Shown here one piece after another: positions 25,241 through 34,590 of a DNA stretch of 64,000 nt. The stretch is from an uncultured Alistipes sp. (GTDB lineage Bacteria > Bacteroidota > Bacteroidia > Bacteroidales > Rikenellaceae): contig CAPXWY010000003.1 of NCBI GenBank assembly GCA_948736885.1, positions 54,132-118,131 on the forward strand, in the 5' to 3' direction. How positions within the stretch are numbered: the stretch's first letter is position 1; each line of letters opens with the position of its first letter. The translations under genes and the position numbers were made by a program. Below the pieces are notes generated by a model. That model was not told where the DNA came from. It saw only the letters and a list, made by a program, of their open reading frames with translations, and ran no database searches.

Positions 25241-26041
25241 CTATTCGACCACCTCCTTGCGGGAACGGCGGCGCGGCGCAGGTGCCAGATGGCGCTGAAG
25301 CATCTGCTGCAAACGCGACGGGTCGACGTCGCGCCGCAACTGACCGCCCTGGGCCACGGAGATGCCGCCCGTCTCCTCGGAAACGACCACGATGACGGCG
25401 TCGGAAATCTCGCTCATGCCGAGCGCCGCGCGATGACGCGTACCGTAGGACTTGGGGACGTCGCTCTGCGTGACGGGCAGGATACACTTGGCGGCGATGA
25501 CCCGGTCGTTGTGAATCAACACCGCCCCGTCGTGCAACGGCGCATTCTTGAAGAAGATATTTTGCAGGAGGTCGGGCGAGACCTTGGCGTCGACGGCGAT
25601 GCCGCCCTCGGCAATCAACGTCAAATCGCTCTGCAACCCGATGACTATCAAAGCTCCGGTCTTGGTTGCGGCCATATCGCGGCACGCCGCGACGATGGGC
25701 GCCACGTCGGTCCGCGGGCGGGCCTCGACGGGCGAGAAGATGCGGGTGATGAAATTGAAATGCTTCTGCCGGATACCGATCATCTGAAGGAAACGCCGCA
25801 GCTCGGGCTGGAAGACGATGATGAGCGCGATGACGCCCACCGAAATCAACTGGCCCAGAATCGTAGAGAGCAGCTCCATGTTGAGCGTCCGGACCACCAC
25901 CCACATCAAATAGATGGCGATGATGCCCGACAAGATATAGGGAGCGTTGGTGCCCTTGGTCATGCGGTAAATCCAAAACATGATCAGCGCCACCAGCAAG
26001 ATGTCGATGAAGTCAACGAAAGTGAACGGTATGAAACCCAT
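25241..26041 (-). CDS. cdaA: Diadenylate cyclase CdaA (DacA)
   Basis: 266 residues. Three N-terminal membrane helices (DIILLVALIMFWIYRM-type region, APYILSGIIAIYLMWVVVRTL, QLISVGVIALIIVF) precede a DAC (DisA_N) domain with the catalytic motifs APLHDGAVLIHNDR and YGTRHRAALGMSE. It makes cyclic di-AMP from two ATP at the inner membrane. In many Bacteroidetes it follows folP; here folP is in a different operon. A palindrome-bearing promoter lies about 95 bp upstream. Confidence 0.95.
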   Translation of the reverse strand: MGFIPFTFVDFIDILLVALIMFWIYRMTKGTNAPYILSGIIAIYLMWVVVRTLNMELLSTILGQLISVGVIALIIVFQPELRRFLQMIGIRQKHFNFITRIFSPVEARPRTDVAPIVAACRDMAATKTGALIVIGLQSDLTLIAEGGIAVDAKVSPDLLQNIFFKNAPLHDGAVLIHNDRVIAAKCILPVTQSDVPKSYGTRHRAALGMSEISDAVIVVVSEETGGISVAQGGQLRRDVDPSRLQQMLQRHLAPAPRRRSRKEVVE

Positions 26042-26523
26042 AACGATAATTTATCAGGTGCAAAGACAATCGAACCGCGGGCAACGCCGAACCTGCGGCG
26101 GATTTTACCGGGGCGGAACGCATTTTCTGCATCTGCAAAGATAACGCAAGGCGAGTGGAAAAGCAAACGAAGTTCGCATTTTCCCGAACCGCAGCTTATC
26201 CAAACCAAGCGAAGCGGCGAAAAACGGCCATTGCACATGCCCGAAACGCGACCTGTTTTCAGGCGATTTATCAGGTGCGGTTATCGTCCGGGGTGGCAAC
26301 AATAACTTTGCGCGGAGCCCGGCTCACGCTTCAGCGCGCCGCCCCAGCCGGGCCCGCGAGTAGTTTCTGCAAGGTTCCGCATTCGTAAAAATGGCAGGGT
26401 TTCCTCAGAATGACGGGGAGGGAGACTCAGAATAACAGAGGACACCAAAGGAGAAATAGAGGAGCAAAAGGCAAAACACTTTTCACCTTTCACCTTAAAT
26501 AACTATTCACCCTTGACTTTCGG
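26042..26523. repeat. Intergenic region: cdaA promoter hairpin and degenerate repeats
   Basis: No gene is seen. The gap contains the cdaA promoter-hairpin (26136-26184), the CCCCAGCCGGGCCCGCGAG module (26342-26360), fragments of the TTTCCTCAGAATGAC repeat (26398-26420) and a CTTTCACCTTTCACC run near 26490. Confidence 0.75.
26136..26184 (-). promoter_or_regulatory. cdaA promoter with palindrome over the -33 box
   Basis: On the minus strand: TTTG (26167-26164), 20-bp spacer, TATCTTTG (26143-26136). A hairpin covers 26157-26184 with outer arms GGAAAA/TTTTCC and inner AAC/GTT, centred near -40. Same architecture as the secDF and glgB elements. Confidence 0.7.
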
Positions 26524-27918
26524 TCAATAACCCAAGATACGGAGCATCGAACGGTAGGACTGCTCCTTGGCGAAAAGGCGCGTATAATACTCGTTGTCGG
26601 ACTTGTCGCGGTCGATAATGACGTGCTTGGGCGCGGGAATCAAACAATGCTGGATACCGCCGAAGCCGCCGAGCGATTCCTGGTAAGCACCCGTGTGGAA
26701 GAAACCGATATACTGCGGGTTGCCCTTTTCGAGCTTGGGCAGGAAGATGGCGTTGGTATGGCATTCGGAATTGTAGAAATCCTCGCTGTCGCAAGTCAGC
26801 CCCCCGAGGAACACGCGCTGATACTCCTTGTCCCAATTGTTCACGGCCAACATGATGTAACGCTGGTTGATACCCCACGTATCGGGCAATGTGGTGATGA
26901 ACGACGAGTCGATCATGTACCAGTTCTCGCGGTCGTTCTGCTGCTTCTGGTTGACAATCGAGTAAAGCGCCGCACCGCTTTCGCCGACCGTGAAGGAACC
27001 GAACTCAGTGAAGATGTTGGGCTCTTCGACGCCGTTGCGCTGGCAGATGTTCTTGATTTGCGCAACGATTTCCTCGGTCAGATATTCGTAGTCGTACTCG
27101 AAATTGAGCGAGTTCTTGATGGGAAATCCGCCACCGATATTGAGGCTGTCGAGCTCCGGGCAGATGGCCTTGAGCTCGCAGTAGACGTTCATGCACTTGG
27201 ACAACTCGTTCCAATAATAAGCCGTGTCCTTGATGCCCGTATTGATGAAGAAGTGCAGCATCTTGAGCTGGAACTTCTTGCTGTTCTTGATTTTGGCCTT
27301 GTAGAAATCGACGATGTCGTTGTAACGGATACCCAGGCGCGAAGTATAGAAATCGAACTTGGGCTCCTCCTCGCAGGCGATGCGGATGCCGACCTTGCAC
27401 TTCTTGGTGAAAGCGTCCTCGAACAAGTCGATCTCCTCCTTGTTGTCGATGACGGGAATGGTGTTTCCGAAACCGTCGTTGACCAGCTGGGCGATGTTCT
27501 CGACGTACTGCGGACGCTTGAAACCGTTGCAGATGATGTAACGGTCCTTGTCGAGGATGCCGCTGTCGTAGAGCGCATTGATGATATGGATGTCGTAGGC
27601 CGACGAAGTTTCGAGGTGGATGTCGTTCTTCATGGCCTCCTCCAAGACGAACGAGAAATGGCTCGACTTGGTACAATAACAATAATTATACGACCCCTTG
27701 TAATCGACCTTGGCCATCGCTACGTTGAACATGCGCTTGGCCCGGTTGATCTGCTGGGAAATCTTAGGCAGGTAGGTAATCTTGAGCGGCGTACCGTACT
27801 GCTTGATAAGCTCCATGAGCGGAATGTCATGGAAATTGAGCTCGTTGTCCTCGACGGAGAACTCGTCCTGCGGGAAGTCGAACGACTGTTCGATAAGGTC
27901 GATATACTTGTCTTTCAT
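26524..27918 (-). CDS. speA: Biosynthetic-type arginine decarboxylase (PLP, alanine-racemase fold)
   Basis: 464 residues, shorter than the E. coli SpeA (about 650) but typical for Bacteroidetes copies. The PLP lysine lies in NYCYCTKSSHFSFVLEEA. LNIGGGFPIKNSL is the glycine-rich phosphate site, and ECHTNAIFLPKLEK, GFFHTGAYQESLGG complete the decarboxylase half. It is inferred to convert arginine to agmatine for polyamine synthesis; an action on a related amino acid cannot be excluded. It is transcribed divergently from the HU-fold gene and carries no obvious operon partners. Confidence 0.85.
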   Translation of the reverse strand: MKDKYIDLIEQSFDFPQDEFSVEDNELNFHDIPLMELIKQYGTPLKITYLPKISQQINRAKRMFNVAMAKVDYKGSYNYCYCTKSSHFSFVLEEAMKNDIHLETSSAYDIHIINALYDSGILDKDRYIICNGFKRPQYVENIAQLVNDGFGNTIPVIDNKEEIDLFEDAFTKKCKVGIRIACEEEPKFDFYTSRLGIRYNDIVDFYKAKIKNSKKFQLKMLHFFINTGIKDTAYYWNELSKCMNVYCELKAICPELDSLNIGGGFPIKNSLNFEYDYEYLTEEIVAQIKNICQRNGVEEPNIFTEFGSFTVGESGAALYSIVNQKQQNDRENWYMIDSSFITTLPDTWGINQRYIMLAVNNWDKEYQRVFLGGLTCDSEDFYNSECHTNAIFLPKLEKGNPQYIGFFHTGAYQESLGGFGGIQHCLIPAPKHVIIDRDKSDNEYYTRLFAKEQSYRSMLRILGY

Positions 27919-28079
27919 AAGTCGGCTTAACGGCGGTTTTGCAATCCGGCTCGTCTACATTGCAAATTTCGGGTCAAAGTAGCTCGGCCGGATTCTCCCG
28001 GATTTCGCGATGCAAAGTAGGCGATTATTTTCGGTTCCTCCAACGAAAAGGCCCGTTATTTTGAAAAAGCGCCGCCGAT

Positions 28080-28111
28080 TTTGTTTTTTTGTGCGAAAAA
28101 CGGTAAATTTG
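28080..28111 (+). promoter_or_regulatory. Promoter of the HU-fold/sigma-54 gene cluster
   Basis: TTTG (28080-28083), 20-bp spacer, TAAATTTG (28104-28111), a perfect consensus. The leader to the ATG at 28132 is about 15 nt. Confidence 0.75.
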
Positions 28112-28131
28112 AAGCCTGAAACCATCCGCAA

Positions 28132-29064
28132 ATGTTGATTCCAGTCATCGCACAATATCTTCGGTCGCACAGGCGGCTGATCATCCCCCAGATGGGAGCG
28201 TTCATCGTCAAGGAACCCGGGCAGAGCGTGCTTTTCTCCGAACTGCTGAAACGCGACGACGGAGTGCTGCGCTCGCTGCTCGTCGCGGCCGGAAGCAGCG
28301 AACTCGAAGCCGGGGGCGAAATCGACCGCTTCGTGTTCGAGGTGCGCCACGCCATCCAGCAGGGGCGCGAATTCCCGCTCGCAGGGTTGGGCGTACTGAA
28401 ACCCGGGCCCAACGAAACCATCGCGTTCACCTATGTTCCGCAGCCCGCCGAACCGACGGCGGCAACTACGGACGCGGCGGCCACAGCTACGGCAAACACA
28501 GCAGTTGCATCGGACGCACCCACCGCCGGAGCCGCCGTATCGGCCGAGCCCACAACCGACATTCCGACCGGAAAAGTCACAGCGGCCGCGGTCGAAGCCC
28601 TCTACGACGGCAACCGCCCCGCCCGCGAACCGGAACAGGCTCCTGCGGCCCGTCCGGCATCGGGACCCGCATTTTCGGCACCGAAACCCTCGGAAGCCCA
28701 ACCGACAGCGCCCACGACGCCTATCGCCGAACGCCGCTTTTCGGGCCGTGCCGACTTCGCGTCGCCCACGGAACAATCGTCCCACCCGCAATTCAAATCG
28801 CTGTCGCTGCCCAAACGCACGAAACGCGACGACACGCTGGTCGACTCCTACTACGGCCGGCTGCCGCGGCGCCCGGCCATCGAACAGACGGTCCGCGTGA
28901 GGAAACGCTCCGACCACTTCATCTGGATAGCGCTGGCGGCGGCCCTGATTGCACTGGGAGCCATCGCGTTCGGCCAATGGTGCGACAAATTCGGCCGCGA
29001 GGGCGACGAAGTGATTCTGGAACACATTTCGACCGACGACGGCTACATGCCGTCGGGACGCTAA
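28132..29064 (+). CDS. HU-like (CCDC81-type) domain protein with C-terminal membrane helix
   Basis: 310 residues in three parts. Residues 1-100 (IAQYLRSHRRLIIPQMGAFI, then FPLAGLGVLKPG) match the HU/IHF-like fold found in Bacteroidetes as the HU-CCDC81 domain. Residues 105-235 are an Ala/Pro/Thr-rich, probably disordered linker. Near the end lies one membrane helix (IWIALAAALIALGAIAFG) with a short tail. Relatives often carry a SPOR domain after the helix; this one does not. The role is unknown; inferred cytoplasmic HU-like head tethered to the inner membrane. It sits 13 bp before the sigma-54 activator. Confidence 0.7.
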   Translation: MLIPVIAQYLRSHRRLIIPQMGAFIVKEPGQSVLFSELLKRDDGVLRSLLVAAGSSELEAGGEIDRFVFEVRHAIQQGREFPLAGLGVLKPGPNETIAFTYVPQPAEPTAATTDAAATATANTAVASDAPTAGAAVSAEPTTDIPTGKVTAAAVEALYDGNRPAREPEQAPAARPASGPAFSAPKPSEAQPTAPTTPIAERRFSGRADFASPTEQSSHPQFKSLSLPKRTKRDDTLVDSYYGRLPRRPAIEQTVRVRKRSDHFIWIALAAALIALGAIAFGQWCDKFGREGDEVILEHISTDDGYMPSGR

Positions 29065-29077
29065 CCCCCGCAGTCTC

Positions 29078-30310
29078 ATGACAGAACTCACGACAGTCAA
29101 ACAACGCTTCGGCATCATCGGCACCTCCCCGCTTCTGGACCGGGCGCTGGACGTAGCCGTGCGTGTGGCGCCGACCGACCTGACGGTGCTGGTCACAGGC
29201 GAGAGCGGCGTGGGCAAGGAATTCTTCCCGCAAATCATCCATGCCTTTTCGGCCCGCAAACACAACAAATACATAGCCGTCAACTGCGCGGCCATCCCCG
29301 AGGGAACCATCGACTCGGAACTGTTCGGCCACGAAAAAGGAGCTTTCACAGGCGCTTTCGAGGCCCGCAAGGGCTATTTCGAGGAAGCCGACGGCGGCAC
29401 CATCTTCCTGGACGAAGTGGCCGAACTGCCCCACTCCACGCAAGCCCGCCTGCTGCGTGTGCTTCAGACGGGCGAATACCTGCGTGTGGGCTCGTCGAAA
29501 GTACAGAAAACCAACGTCCGGGTAGTCGCGGCGACCAATGTGGACCTCCAACAAGCGATAGTTTCGGGACGGTTCCGCGAAGACCTCTACTACCGCTTAG
29601 GCACGGTACCCATAGCGGTGCCGGCCCTGCGCGAACGCCCGGAAGACATCCCGCTGCTGTTCCGCAAATTCGCTTCCGACGTAGCCGTGCAATACCGCAT
29701 GCCGGCGGTCACGCTTGACGACGGAGCGCGGCAACTGCTGACGAACTACTACTGGCGGGGCAACATCCGCCAACTGAAAAACGTGGCCGAACAGATTTCG
29801 GCCATCGAACAAACCCGCGTGATTTCGGCGGCGATGCTGAGCAAATACCTGCCCGAACAAACCACGGGCGCACCCATGACGGCGGGAGGGATGCGGCCGG
29901 ACGACAACATGACGGCCGAACGCGAACTGCTCTACAAAGTACTTTTCGACATGCGGGCCGACATCAACGACCTCAAGCGCATGATCGGCGAACTGATGCA
30001 GGGCGCGCCCCTGCACCGCACCGACCCGGCGCCCGACATCAAGGCGCTGCTGCCGTCGGTGGCCCAAAGCGCGGCCTACGGCCCGGGCCCCGACGAAGCG
30101 TATGCCCCGGTCTATGCCGAGAGCGAAGACGTGACCGACTTCCCGCCGCGCGAAATGACCAAGGCCGACATGCAACGCGAACAAATCGTACGCGCCCTGC
30201 GCCGCAACAACGGACGCCGACGCGAAGCGGCCCGCGACCTGTTCATGTCGGAACGCACGCTCTACCGCAAAATCAAGGAATTAGGAATCGAAGAAGCCGG
30301 CGAAAGGTGA
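29078..30310 (+). CDS. Sigma-54-dependent transcriptional activator lacking a receiver domain
   Basis: 410 residues. The AAA+ domain starts almost at the N-terminus: Walker A GESGVGKE (residues 41-48), the sigma-54 contact loop GAFTGA (88-93), Walker B GGTIFLDEVAEL and the R-finger segment FREDLYYRL. After a linker comes a Fis-type helix-turn-helix (REQIVRALRRNNGRRREAARDLFMSERTLYRKIKELGIEE). With no sensor domain, control must come from partner proteins or its own level. The order activator-lptE-TPR protein-secG recurs in Bacteroidales. Confidence 0.93.
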   Translation: MTELTTVKQRFGIIGTSPLLDRALDVAVRVAPTDLTVLVTGESGVGKEFFPQIIHAFSARKHNKYIAVNCAAIPEGTIDSELFGHEKGAFTGAFEARKGYFEEADGGTIFLDEVAELPHSTQARLLRVLQTGEYLRVGSSKVQKTNVRVVAATNVDLQQAIVSGRFREDLYYRLGTVPIAVPALRERPEDIPLLFRKFASDVAVQYRMPAVTLDDGARQLLTNYYWRGNIRQLKNVAEQISAIEQTRVISAAMLSKYLPEQTTGAPMTAGGMRPDDNMTAERELLYKVLFDMRADINDLKRMIGELMQGAPLHRTDPAPDIKALLPSVAQSAAYGPGPDEAYAPVYAESEDVTDFPPREMTKADMQREQIVRALRRNNGRRREAARDLFMSERTLYRKIKELGIEEAGER

Positions 30311-30370
30311 ACTTTGCGATCAAGCGAGAGCAGGAACCACCTCAGGTGAGTTCTGCCGAGCGTGAGCAAA
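30308..30370 (+). repeat. Hairpin repeat between the activator and lptE genes
   Basis: Shares the AAGCGAGnGC...GCCGAGCGnGAG flanks of the promoter-hairpin family. The arms are GCAGGAAC/GTTCTGC with one bulge, and CACCT/AGGTG. The TATCTTTG box is not present, so this copy may act only as a structured mRNA segment. Confidence 0.7.
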
Positions 30371-30420
30371 GTCAGAACCTCGCAGGGGGACTAAAAGGCG
30401 ACAAACCGAAACTGAAAAAC

Positions 30421-30948
30421 ATGAAAAACATCGCAAAAAAACATATTTTTTTAACTTGTGCGCTTGCGCTGTTGCTGGGGCTCGGAGGCTGCGGCGTGAC
30501 GGTGAAATACTCGCTGTCGGGAGCGTCGATACCGCCCGACGCCAAGACCTTTTCGGTGGCCTACTTCCCGAACAACGCAACGATGGTTTCGCCGATTCTG
30601 AGCTCGACGATGACCGACGCGCTGGTGGACATCTTCTCGCGGCGCACGCGCCTGATGCAGGTGGACGAGGGGGGCGACTTCGCTTTCGAGGGCGAAATCG
30701 TCAACTACACCTCGACGACGGCGTCGGTGTCGAGCGACGACTACGCGGTACTGAACCGCCTGACCATCACCATCAAGGTACGCTTCACCAACGCGGTGGA
30801 CGAATCGGCGTCGTGGAACAAGACCTTCACGGCCTACGAAGACTACGACTCGACGCTGCTGCTGACCGAAGTCGAAGGCGACCTGATACCGCAAATCGTT
30901 GACAAATTAGCGACCGACATCTTCATGGCGTCGGCCTCGAACTGGTAA
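30421..30948 (+). CDS. lptE: LPS assembly lipoprotein LptE
   Basis: 175 residues. MKNIAKKHIFLTCALALLLGLGGC is a lipoprotein signal with Cys24. The body reads KYSLSGASIPPDAKTFSVAYFPN, TMTDALVDIFSRRTRL, FEGEIVNYTSTTASV and TIKVRFTNAVDES, matching the small alpha/beta LptE fold that plugs the LptD barrel at the outer membrane. LptD is not in the window. The start at 30421 gives a proper signal peptide; the longer frame would run through the hairpin repeat. Confidence 0.88.
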   Translation: MKNIAKKHIFLTCALALLLGLGGCGVTVKYSLSGASIPPDAKTFSVAYFPNNATMVSPILSSTMTDALVDIFSRRTRLMQVDEGGDFAFEGEIVNYTSTTASVSSDDYAVLNRLTITIKVRFTNAVDESASWNKTFTAYEDYDSTLLLTEVEGDLIPQIVDKLATDIFMASASNW

Positions 30949-30967
30949 CCGACCAACGCCCGAACCG

Positions 30968-31453
30968 ATGGACCGACTGAAAACCGGACTGACGCCCTCC
31001 GGGGCCGAAAACTACACGCCCGAAGAACTCAACGCGCTGGTGGCCGAATACGGCTGGTGCGCGCCTGTGCGGATACTGCGCGAACTCCACACGGGCCGCC
31101 CCGACCCGCTGCTGGAAGTGATGGCGCCGTGGCGGGCCCAAAGCTCGCTGCGCCAACGCCCGGTCGACGGCGGAGTATTTGCGGCGGTGCCGTCGGAAGA
31201 ACTGATAGACCGCTTCCTGCAAGAAACCGACCTGCGCATCGTAGCCGAAGAGGGCGAACCCGAAACCGAAGTCCGCACGGCACCCGAACTGAGCGACGCC
31301 GAAGAAGTGGTGTCGGAAGAACTGGCCCGAATCTATCTGGCACAGGGTCTGCGGGACCGGGCGGCGGCGATTTATCGCAAATTAAGTTTGCTAAATCCCG
31401 AAAAAAGTGTTTACTTTGCCGAACTTATTGCGAAAACGGAAAACAATAATTAA
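30968..31453 (+). CDS. Hypothetical protein with C-terminal TPR-like motif
   Basis: 161 residues, no signal peptide. The N-terminus (YTPEELNALVAEYGWCAPVRILREL) is helical. The C-terminus, EELARIYLAQGLRDRAAAIYRKLSLLNPEKSVYFAELI, is one clear tetratricopeptide-like helical pair. It is a common companion of secG in Bacteroidales but has no known function. It lies 19 bp after lptE and 12 bp before secG, so it is co-transcribed. Confidence 0.75.
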   Translation: MDRLKTGLTPSGAENYTPEELNALVAEYGWCAPVRILRELHTGRPDPLLEVMAPWRAQSSLRQRPVDGGVFAAVPSEELIDRFLQETDLRIVAEEGEPETEVRTAPELSDAEEVVSEELARIYLAQGLRDRAAAIYRKLSLLNPEKSVYFAELIAKTENNN

Positions 31454-31465
31454 AATCCTACGGAT

Positions 31466-31819
31466 ATGTTATCTATGATTTGCATCATTCTGACCCTGCT
31501 GGCGAGCGTGCTTGTCATCCTTGCCGTGCTGGTGCAGAATCCCAAGAGCGGCATGGCCGCCAATTTCGGTGCGTCGAACCAGGTAATGGGCGTGCGCGAG
31601 ACGACCAACTTCCTGGAGAAATTCACGTGGACGATGGCCATCTCGATTGCGGTGCTGAGCCTTGTGGCCACGGTAGCCATGGGCGGCGGCACATACGAAG
31701 GCAACTCGGAAATATCGAACGACGTCAAAGCGCTGCAGGAACAAACCATCGAGGGCCAGCTGCCTGCCATGCCGCAGGCCGAAATCCCCGCCGAAGAAGT
31801 TCCCGCCGACGCAGAATAA
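31466..31819 (+). CDS. secG: Preprotein translocase subunit SecG
   Basis: 117 residues. Two membrane helices (MICIILTLLASVLVILAVLV and WTMAISIAVLSLVATVAMGGG) flank the typical cytoplasmic loop QNPKSGMAANFGASNQVMG. A soluble acidic tail ends in EEVPADAE. It is a non-essential SecYEG component. A strong terminator follows 22 bp after the stop, closing the sigma-54/lptE/secG operon. Confidence 0.95.
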   Translation: MLSMICIILTLLASVLVILAVLVQNPKSGMAANFGASNQVMGVRETTNFLEKFTWTMAISIAVLSLVATVAMGGGTYEGNSEISNDVKALQEQTIEGQLPAMPQAEIPAEEVPADAE

Positions 31820-31840
31820 GCGGACACCTAATATAATAAT

Positions 31841-31876
31841 AACCAAAGCCGTGGCTTCCGAGTCACGGCTTTGGTT
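31841..31876 (+). terminator. Rho-independent terminator of secG
   Basis: AACCAAAGCCGTG pairs perfectly with CACGGCTTTGGTT (13 bp), followed by TGTTTTC. Confidence 0.92.
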
Positions 31877-32072
31877 TGTTTTCGGACAAGCCTCAACATC
31901 TGTCGTCCGTCATGTTGAATCAAATCTCCGCACTCGTGGAAATGGCGGGGTTTCATTCGTCGAGGGAGCGAGCGCCCGGAGCGGGTGTTCGGAACAGCGT
32001 AAGTCTTCCGTGCCCGCTCAGCGAACAAGCGAAGACGGATGCCGCCATTTACACCGTGCAAAAGCTCTTTGG

Positions 32073-32094
32073 TACTTTCTTGCACAAGAAAGTA
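32073..32094. repeat. 22-bp perfect palindrome
   Basis: TACTTTCTTG and CAAGAAAGTA around a central CA. It lies inside the repeat field, not next to a gene. Confidence 0.85.
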
Positions 32095-32240
32095 CAAGAA
32101 AAAAGGGAACAGCGAGTTGCTCGCAAAGGTTTAGCGTAGAAATAGATTCTTCGCTACGCTCAGAATGACTGGGAGGGGGGGGGTAGGGTTTTGTTCAGAT
32201 TGCCGCGCTCGTTGTACTCGCTCGCAATGACGATGCTGTG

Positions 32241-32311
32241 AAACAGATTCTTAACTGCACTACGCTTGTTTCCCTTCTCCTTGCATGGCATAGCCTGCAA
32301 GCAGTCTCTGT
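32241..32311 (-). repeat. 72-bp dispersed repeat, copy 2 (inverted)
   Basis: The reverse complement aligns with 1366-1437 and 44938-45009, with a few scattered substitutions. Confidence 0.83.
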
Positions 32312-32559
32312 ACTCAGATGAATAATGAATAGAGAATAATTAATAATAGGCATTTGTCATGTTGAGCGCAGCGAAACATCTGTACGCCGAGTAACAGATT
32401 CTTCGTCGGTCTTGCGACCTCCTCAGAATGACGGGCAGGGGCTCGGAATGACGGGCACAATCCCCTCGGAATGGCATTGCTATGAAACAGATTCTTCGTC
32501 AAGGCTTCGCCTTTCCTCAGAATGACAGGACAATGAATATATTCACTATTCCTTATTAA

Positions 32560-34590
32560 TCATTCCTCCTGCAAGAAGACGGTGGCGGTGCGGGCGGTAT
32601 TGTAGATACGGATGCGGGGGGCGCCGTCGGGGTCGGAAGCGGAGAACGAAAAATGCTCGCCGGACATATCCTGCCGCTCCTGCCCGCCGAACCGCTTTTC
32701 GTCGGTCGAGAGGACGGGCACGAACTTCCCGGGCCCCTGCACGGGCAACTCGTAATCGGGAATCGATGCGGAGGGGTGCCAATTGAAAACGAACAGCAAC
32801 CGCCCGTGCGAAAAGACCATAGTCTTGTTCTGCTCGTCCATCAGGAGGTTCCAAGCGTACCCGTCGGAAAGAACCCCGTACTTTTTGACGAGGGCAATCA
32901 TGGCGCGGTCGAAGTCGCCCAACCACGAATAACGCAGCAGCCCGTTGTCAGCCAGCGACCACTGCCTCCGGGCGTGGGCATAGCTCCAACCGTTGCCCTC
33001 ACGCGGAAAGTCGATCCACTCGGGATGGCCGAACTCGTTGCCCATGAAATTGAGGTAAGCCTGCCCGCCCGTGGAAATGGTCATCAGGCGTATCATCTTG
33101 TGAAGCGCCATACCGCGGTCGATGACAAGATTCTCGGACGCACGGTCCATGTGGAAGTACATCTCCTTGTCCATCAGCCGGAACGCCAGCGTCTTGTCGC
33201 CGACCAGCGCCTGGTCGTGCGATTCGGCGTAAGCGACCGTCTTGACCTCGGGCAGGCGCCCGGTCATGACGGACCACATCTCCCAGATATTCCACTCCTC
33301 GTCGGGCACCTCCTTGAGGTAACGGATCCAGAAGTCGGGAATGGCCATCCCCAACCGATAATCGAACCCGATGCCGCCGTCGGCGACAGGGATGCACATG
33401 CCGGGCATGCCGCTGACATCCTCGGCGATGGTGACGGCCGCGGGACGGAACTCGTGGACGAGCCGGTTGGCGAGCGTGAGGTAAGTGACGGCATCGGTGT
33501 TGACCCCGGCATCGAAAAAGCGCTCGCGGCAATCGAAATCGACATAACCGTGGTGGTGGTAGAGCATCGAAGTGACGCCGTCGAAACGGAACCCGTCGAA
33601 ACGGAACTCGTCGAGCCAATATTTGACGTTGGAAAGCAGGAAGTGCTGCACCTCGGGCTTGCCGTAATCGAAGAGCTTGGAATCCCAATAAGGCTGGTTG
33701 CCCGCCTCGCCCGGGAGGGAATAATGACGGTCGGTGCCGTCGAGCTCGTTGATGCCCTCGTTAAGATTCTTGACGTAATGGGCGTGCACAAGGTCCATGA
33801 TGACGGCGAGCCCGAGCTCGTGGGCGCGGCGAATCAACTCCTTGAGCTCCTCGGGAGTGCCGAAGCGCGACGAAGGGGCGAAAAAACTCGACACGTGGTA
33901 ACCGAACGACCCGTAATAAGGGTGCTCGGCGATGGCCATGAGCTGCACGGCGTTGTAACCGTCCTTTTTAATTATAGGGAGAATCTTGTCGGCGAACTCG
34001 CGGTAAGTACCTACCCCCTCGCTCTCCTGCGCCATACCGACGTGGGCTTCGTAGATGAGCAGGTCGCCGATCTGCGAAGCGTCGAACGCATCGCCCTGCC
34101 AGTCGAACGGCTCGGCGGGAGCCCAGAACTGGGCCGTATAATTCTTGGTGGCGTCGTCCTGCACGACGCGCCGGGCATAAGCGGGGATGCGGTCCATCCA
34201 CCCGTTGTTGCCATGGACGTGGAGCTTGTAGAGCGAACCGTGCGTGAGGCGGTCGCGATACATGGCGGCCGGAAAAAAGGCGCTCCAAACTCCTGCGGCG
34301 TCGCGGTGCATGCGGATTTCGGTACGCTGCCAATTGTTGAAATCGCCGAACACGTAGACGTCGTGCGCCCCGGGCAGCCACTCGCGCAGCCACCACCCGT
34401 CGAGCGTATCGTCCCACTGCCAGCCGAAGTAACGGTAACCGTTGGCGTAGTCGGCGAGCGACCCGGCCGAACGCACGATGTCGTCGGCCTTGCGGCGGTA
34501 ACGCTCCCAGCGAAGATTCATTTCGGACTCGACGGGTCGGAGCCATTCGTCGCGCTCGACGACGGGCAGGCGGGAAGAAGTTTTGCTCAT
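32560..34590 (-). CDS. glgB: 1,4-alpha-glucan branching enzyme
   Basis: 676 residues. An N-terminal CBM48-like domain (ANGYRYFGWQWDDTLDGW, VYVFGDFNNWQ) precedes a GH13 barrel. Catalytic features are VMDLVHAHYVKN, nucleophile region FDGFRFDGVTSMLYHHHG, acid/base region VTIAEDVSGMPG, and YAESHDQALVGDKT. A C-terminal beta domain follows. It introduces alpha-1,6 branches into glycogen. ATG 34614 (MSDKLL...) lies only two bases past the -7 box, so 34590 (MSKTSS...) is preferred. It is divergent from the POT transporter gene; no other glycogen gene is in the window. Confidence 0.93.
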   Translation of the reverse strand: MSKTSSRLPVVERDEWLRPVESEMNLRWERYRRKADDIVRSAGSLADYANGYRYFGWQWDDTLDGWWLREWLPGAHDVYVFGDFNNWQRTEIRMHRDAAGVWSAFFPAAMYRDRLTHGSLYKLHVHGNNGWMDRIPAYARRVVQDDATKNYTAQFWAPAEPFDWQGDAFDASQIGDLLIYEAHVGMAQESEGVGTYREFADKILPIIKKDGYNAVQLMAIAEHPYYGSFGYHVSSFFAPSSRFGTPEELKELIRRAHELGLAVIMDLVHAHYVKNLNEGINELDGTDRHYSLPGEAGNQPYWDSKLFDYGKPEVQHFLLSNVKYWLDEFRFDGFRFDGVTSMLYHHHGYVDFDCRERFFDAGVNTDAVTYLTLANRLVHEFRPAAVTIAEDVSGMPGMCIPVADGGIGFDYRLGMAIPDFWIRYLKEVPDEEWNIWEMWSVMTGRLPEVKTVAYAESHDQALVGDKTLAFRLMDKEMYFHMDRASENLVIDRGMALHKMIRLMTISTGGQAYLNFMGNEFGHPEWIDFPREGNGWSYAHARRQWSLADNGLLRYSWLGDFDRAMIALVKKYGVLSDGYAWNLLMDEQNKTMVFSHGRLLFVFNWHPSASIPDYELPVQGPGKFVPVLSTDEKRFGGQERQDMSGEHFSFSASDPDGAPRIRIYNTARTATVFLQEE

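Larger units (their letters stand above)
31820..32559. repeat. 740-bp intergenic repeat field
   Basis: No gene is seen. It contains the secG terminator, a palindrome TACTTTCTTG-CA-CAAGAAAGTA (32073-32094), ATTCTTCG-type repeats at 32143-32169, 32394-32432 and 32485-32526, the inverted copy of the 72-bp element (32241-32311), and AT-rich TAATTAATAA-type stretches. Confidence 0.8.

Noticed and set aside
31877..32559. Possible small genes or an insertion-sequence remnant in the 740-bp gap
   Set aside because: The short frames consist of repeat sequence that recurs elsewhere in different frames; no transposase motif or target-site duplication was seen.
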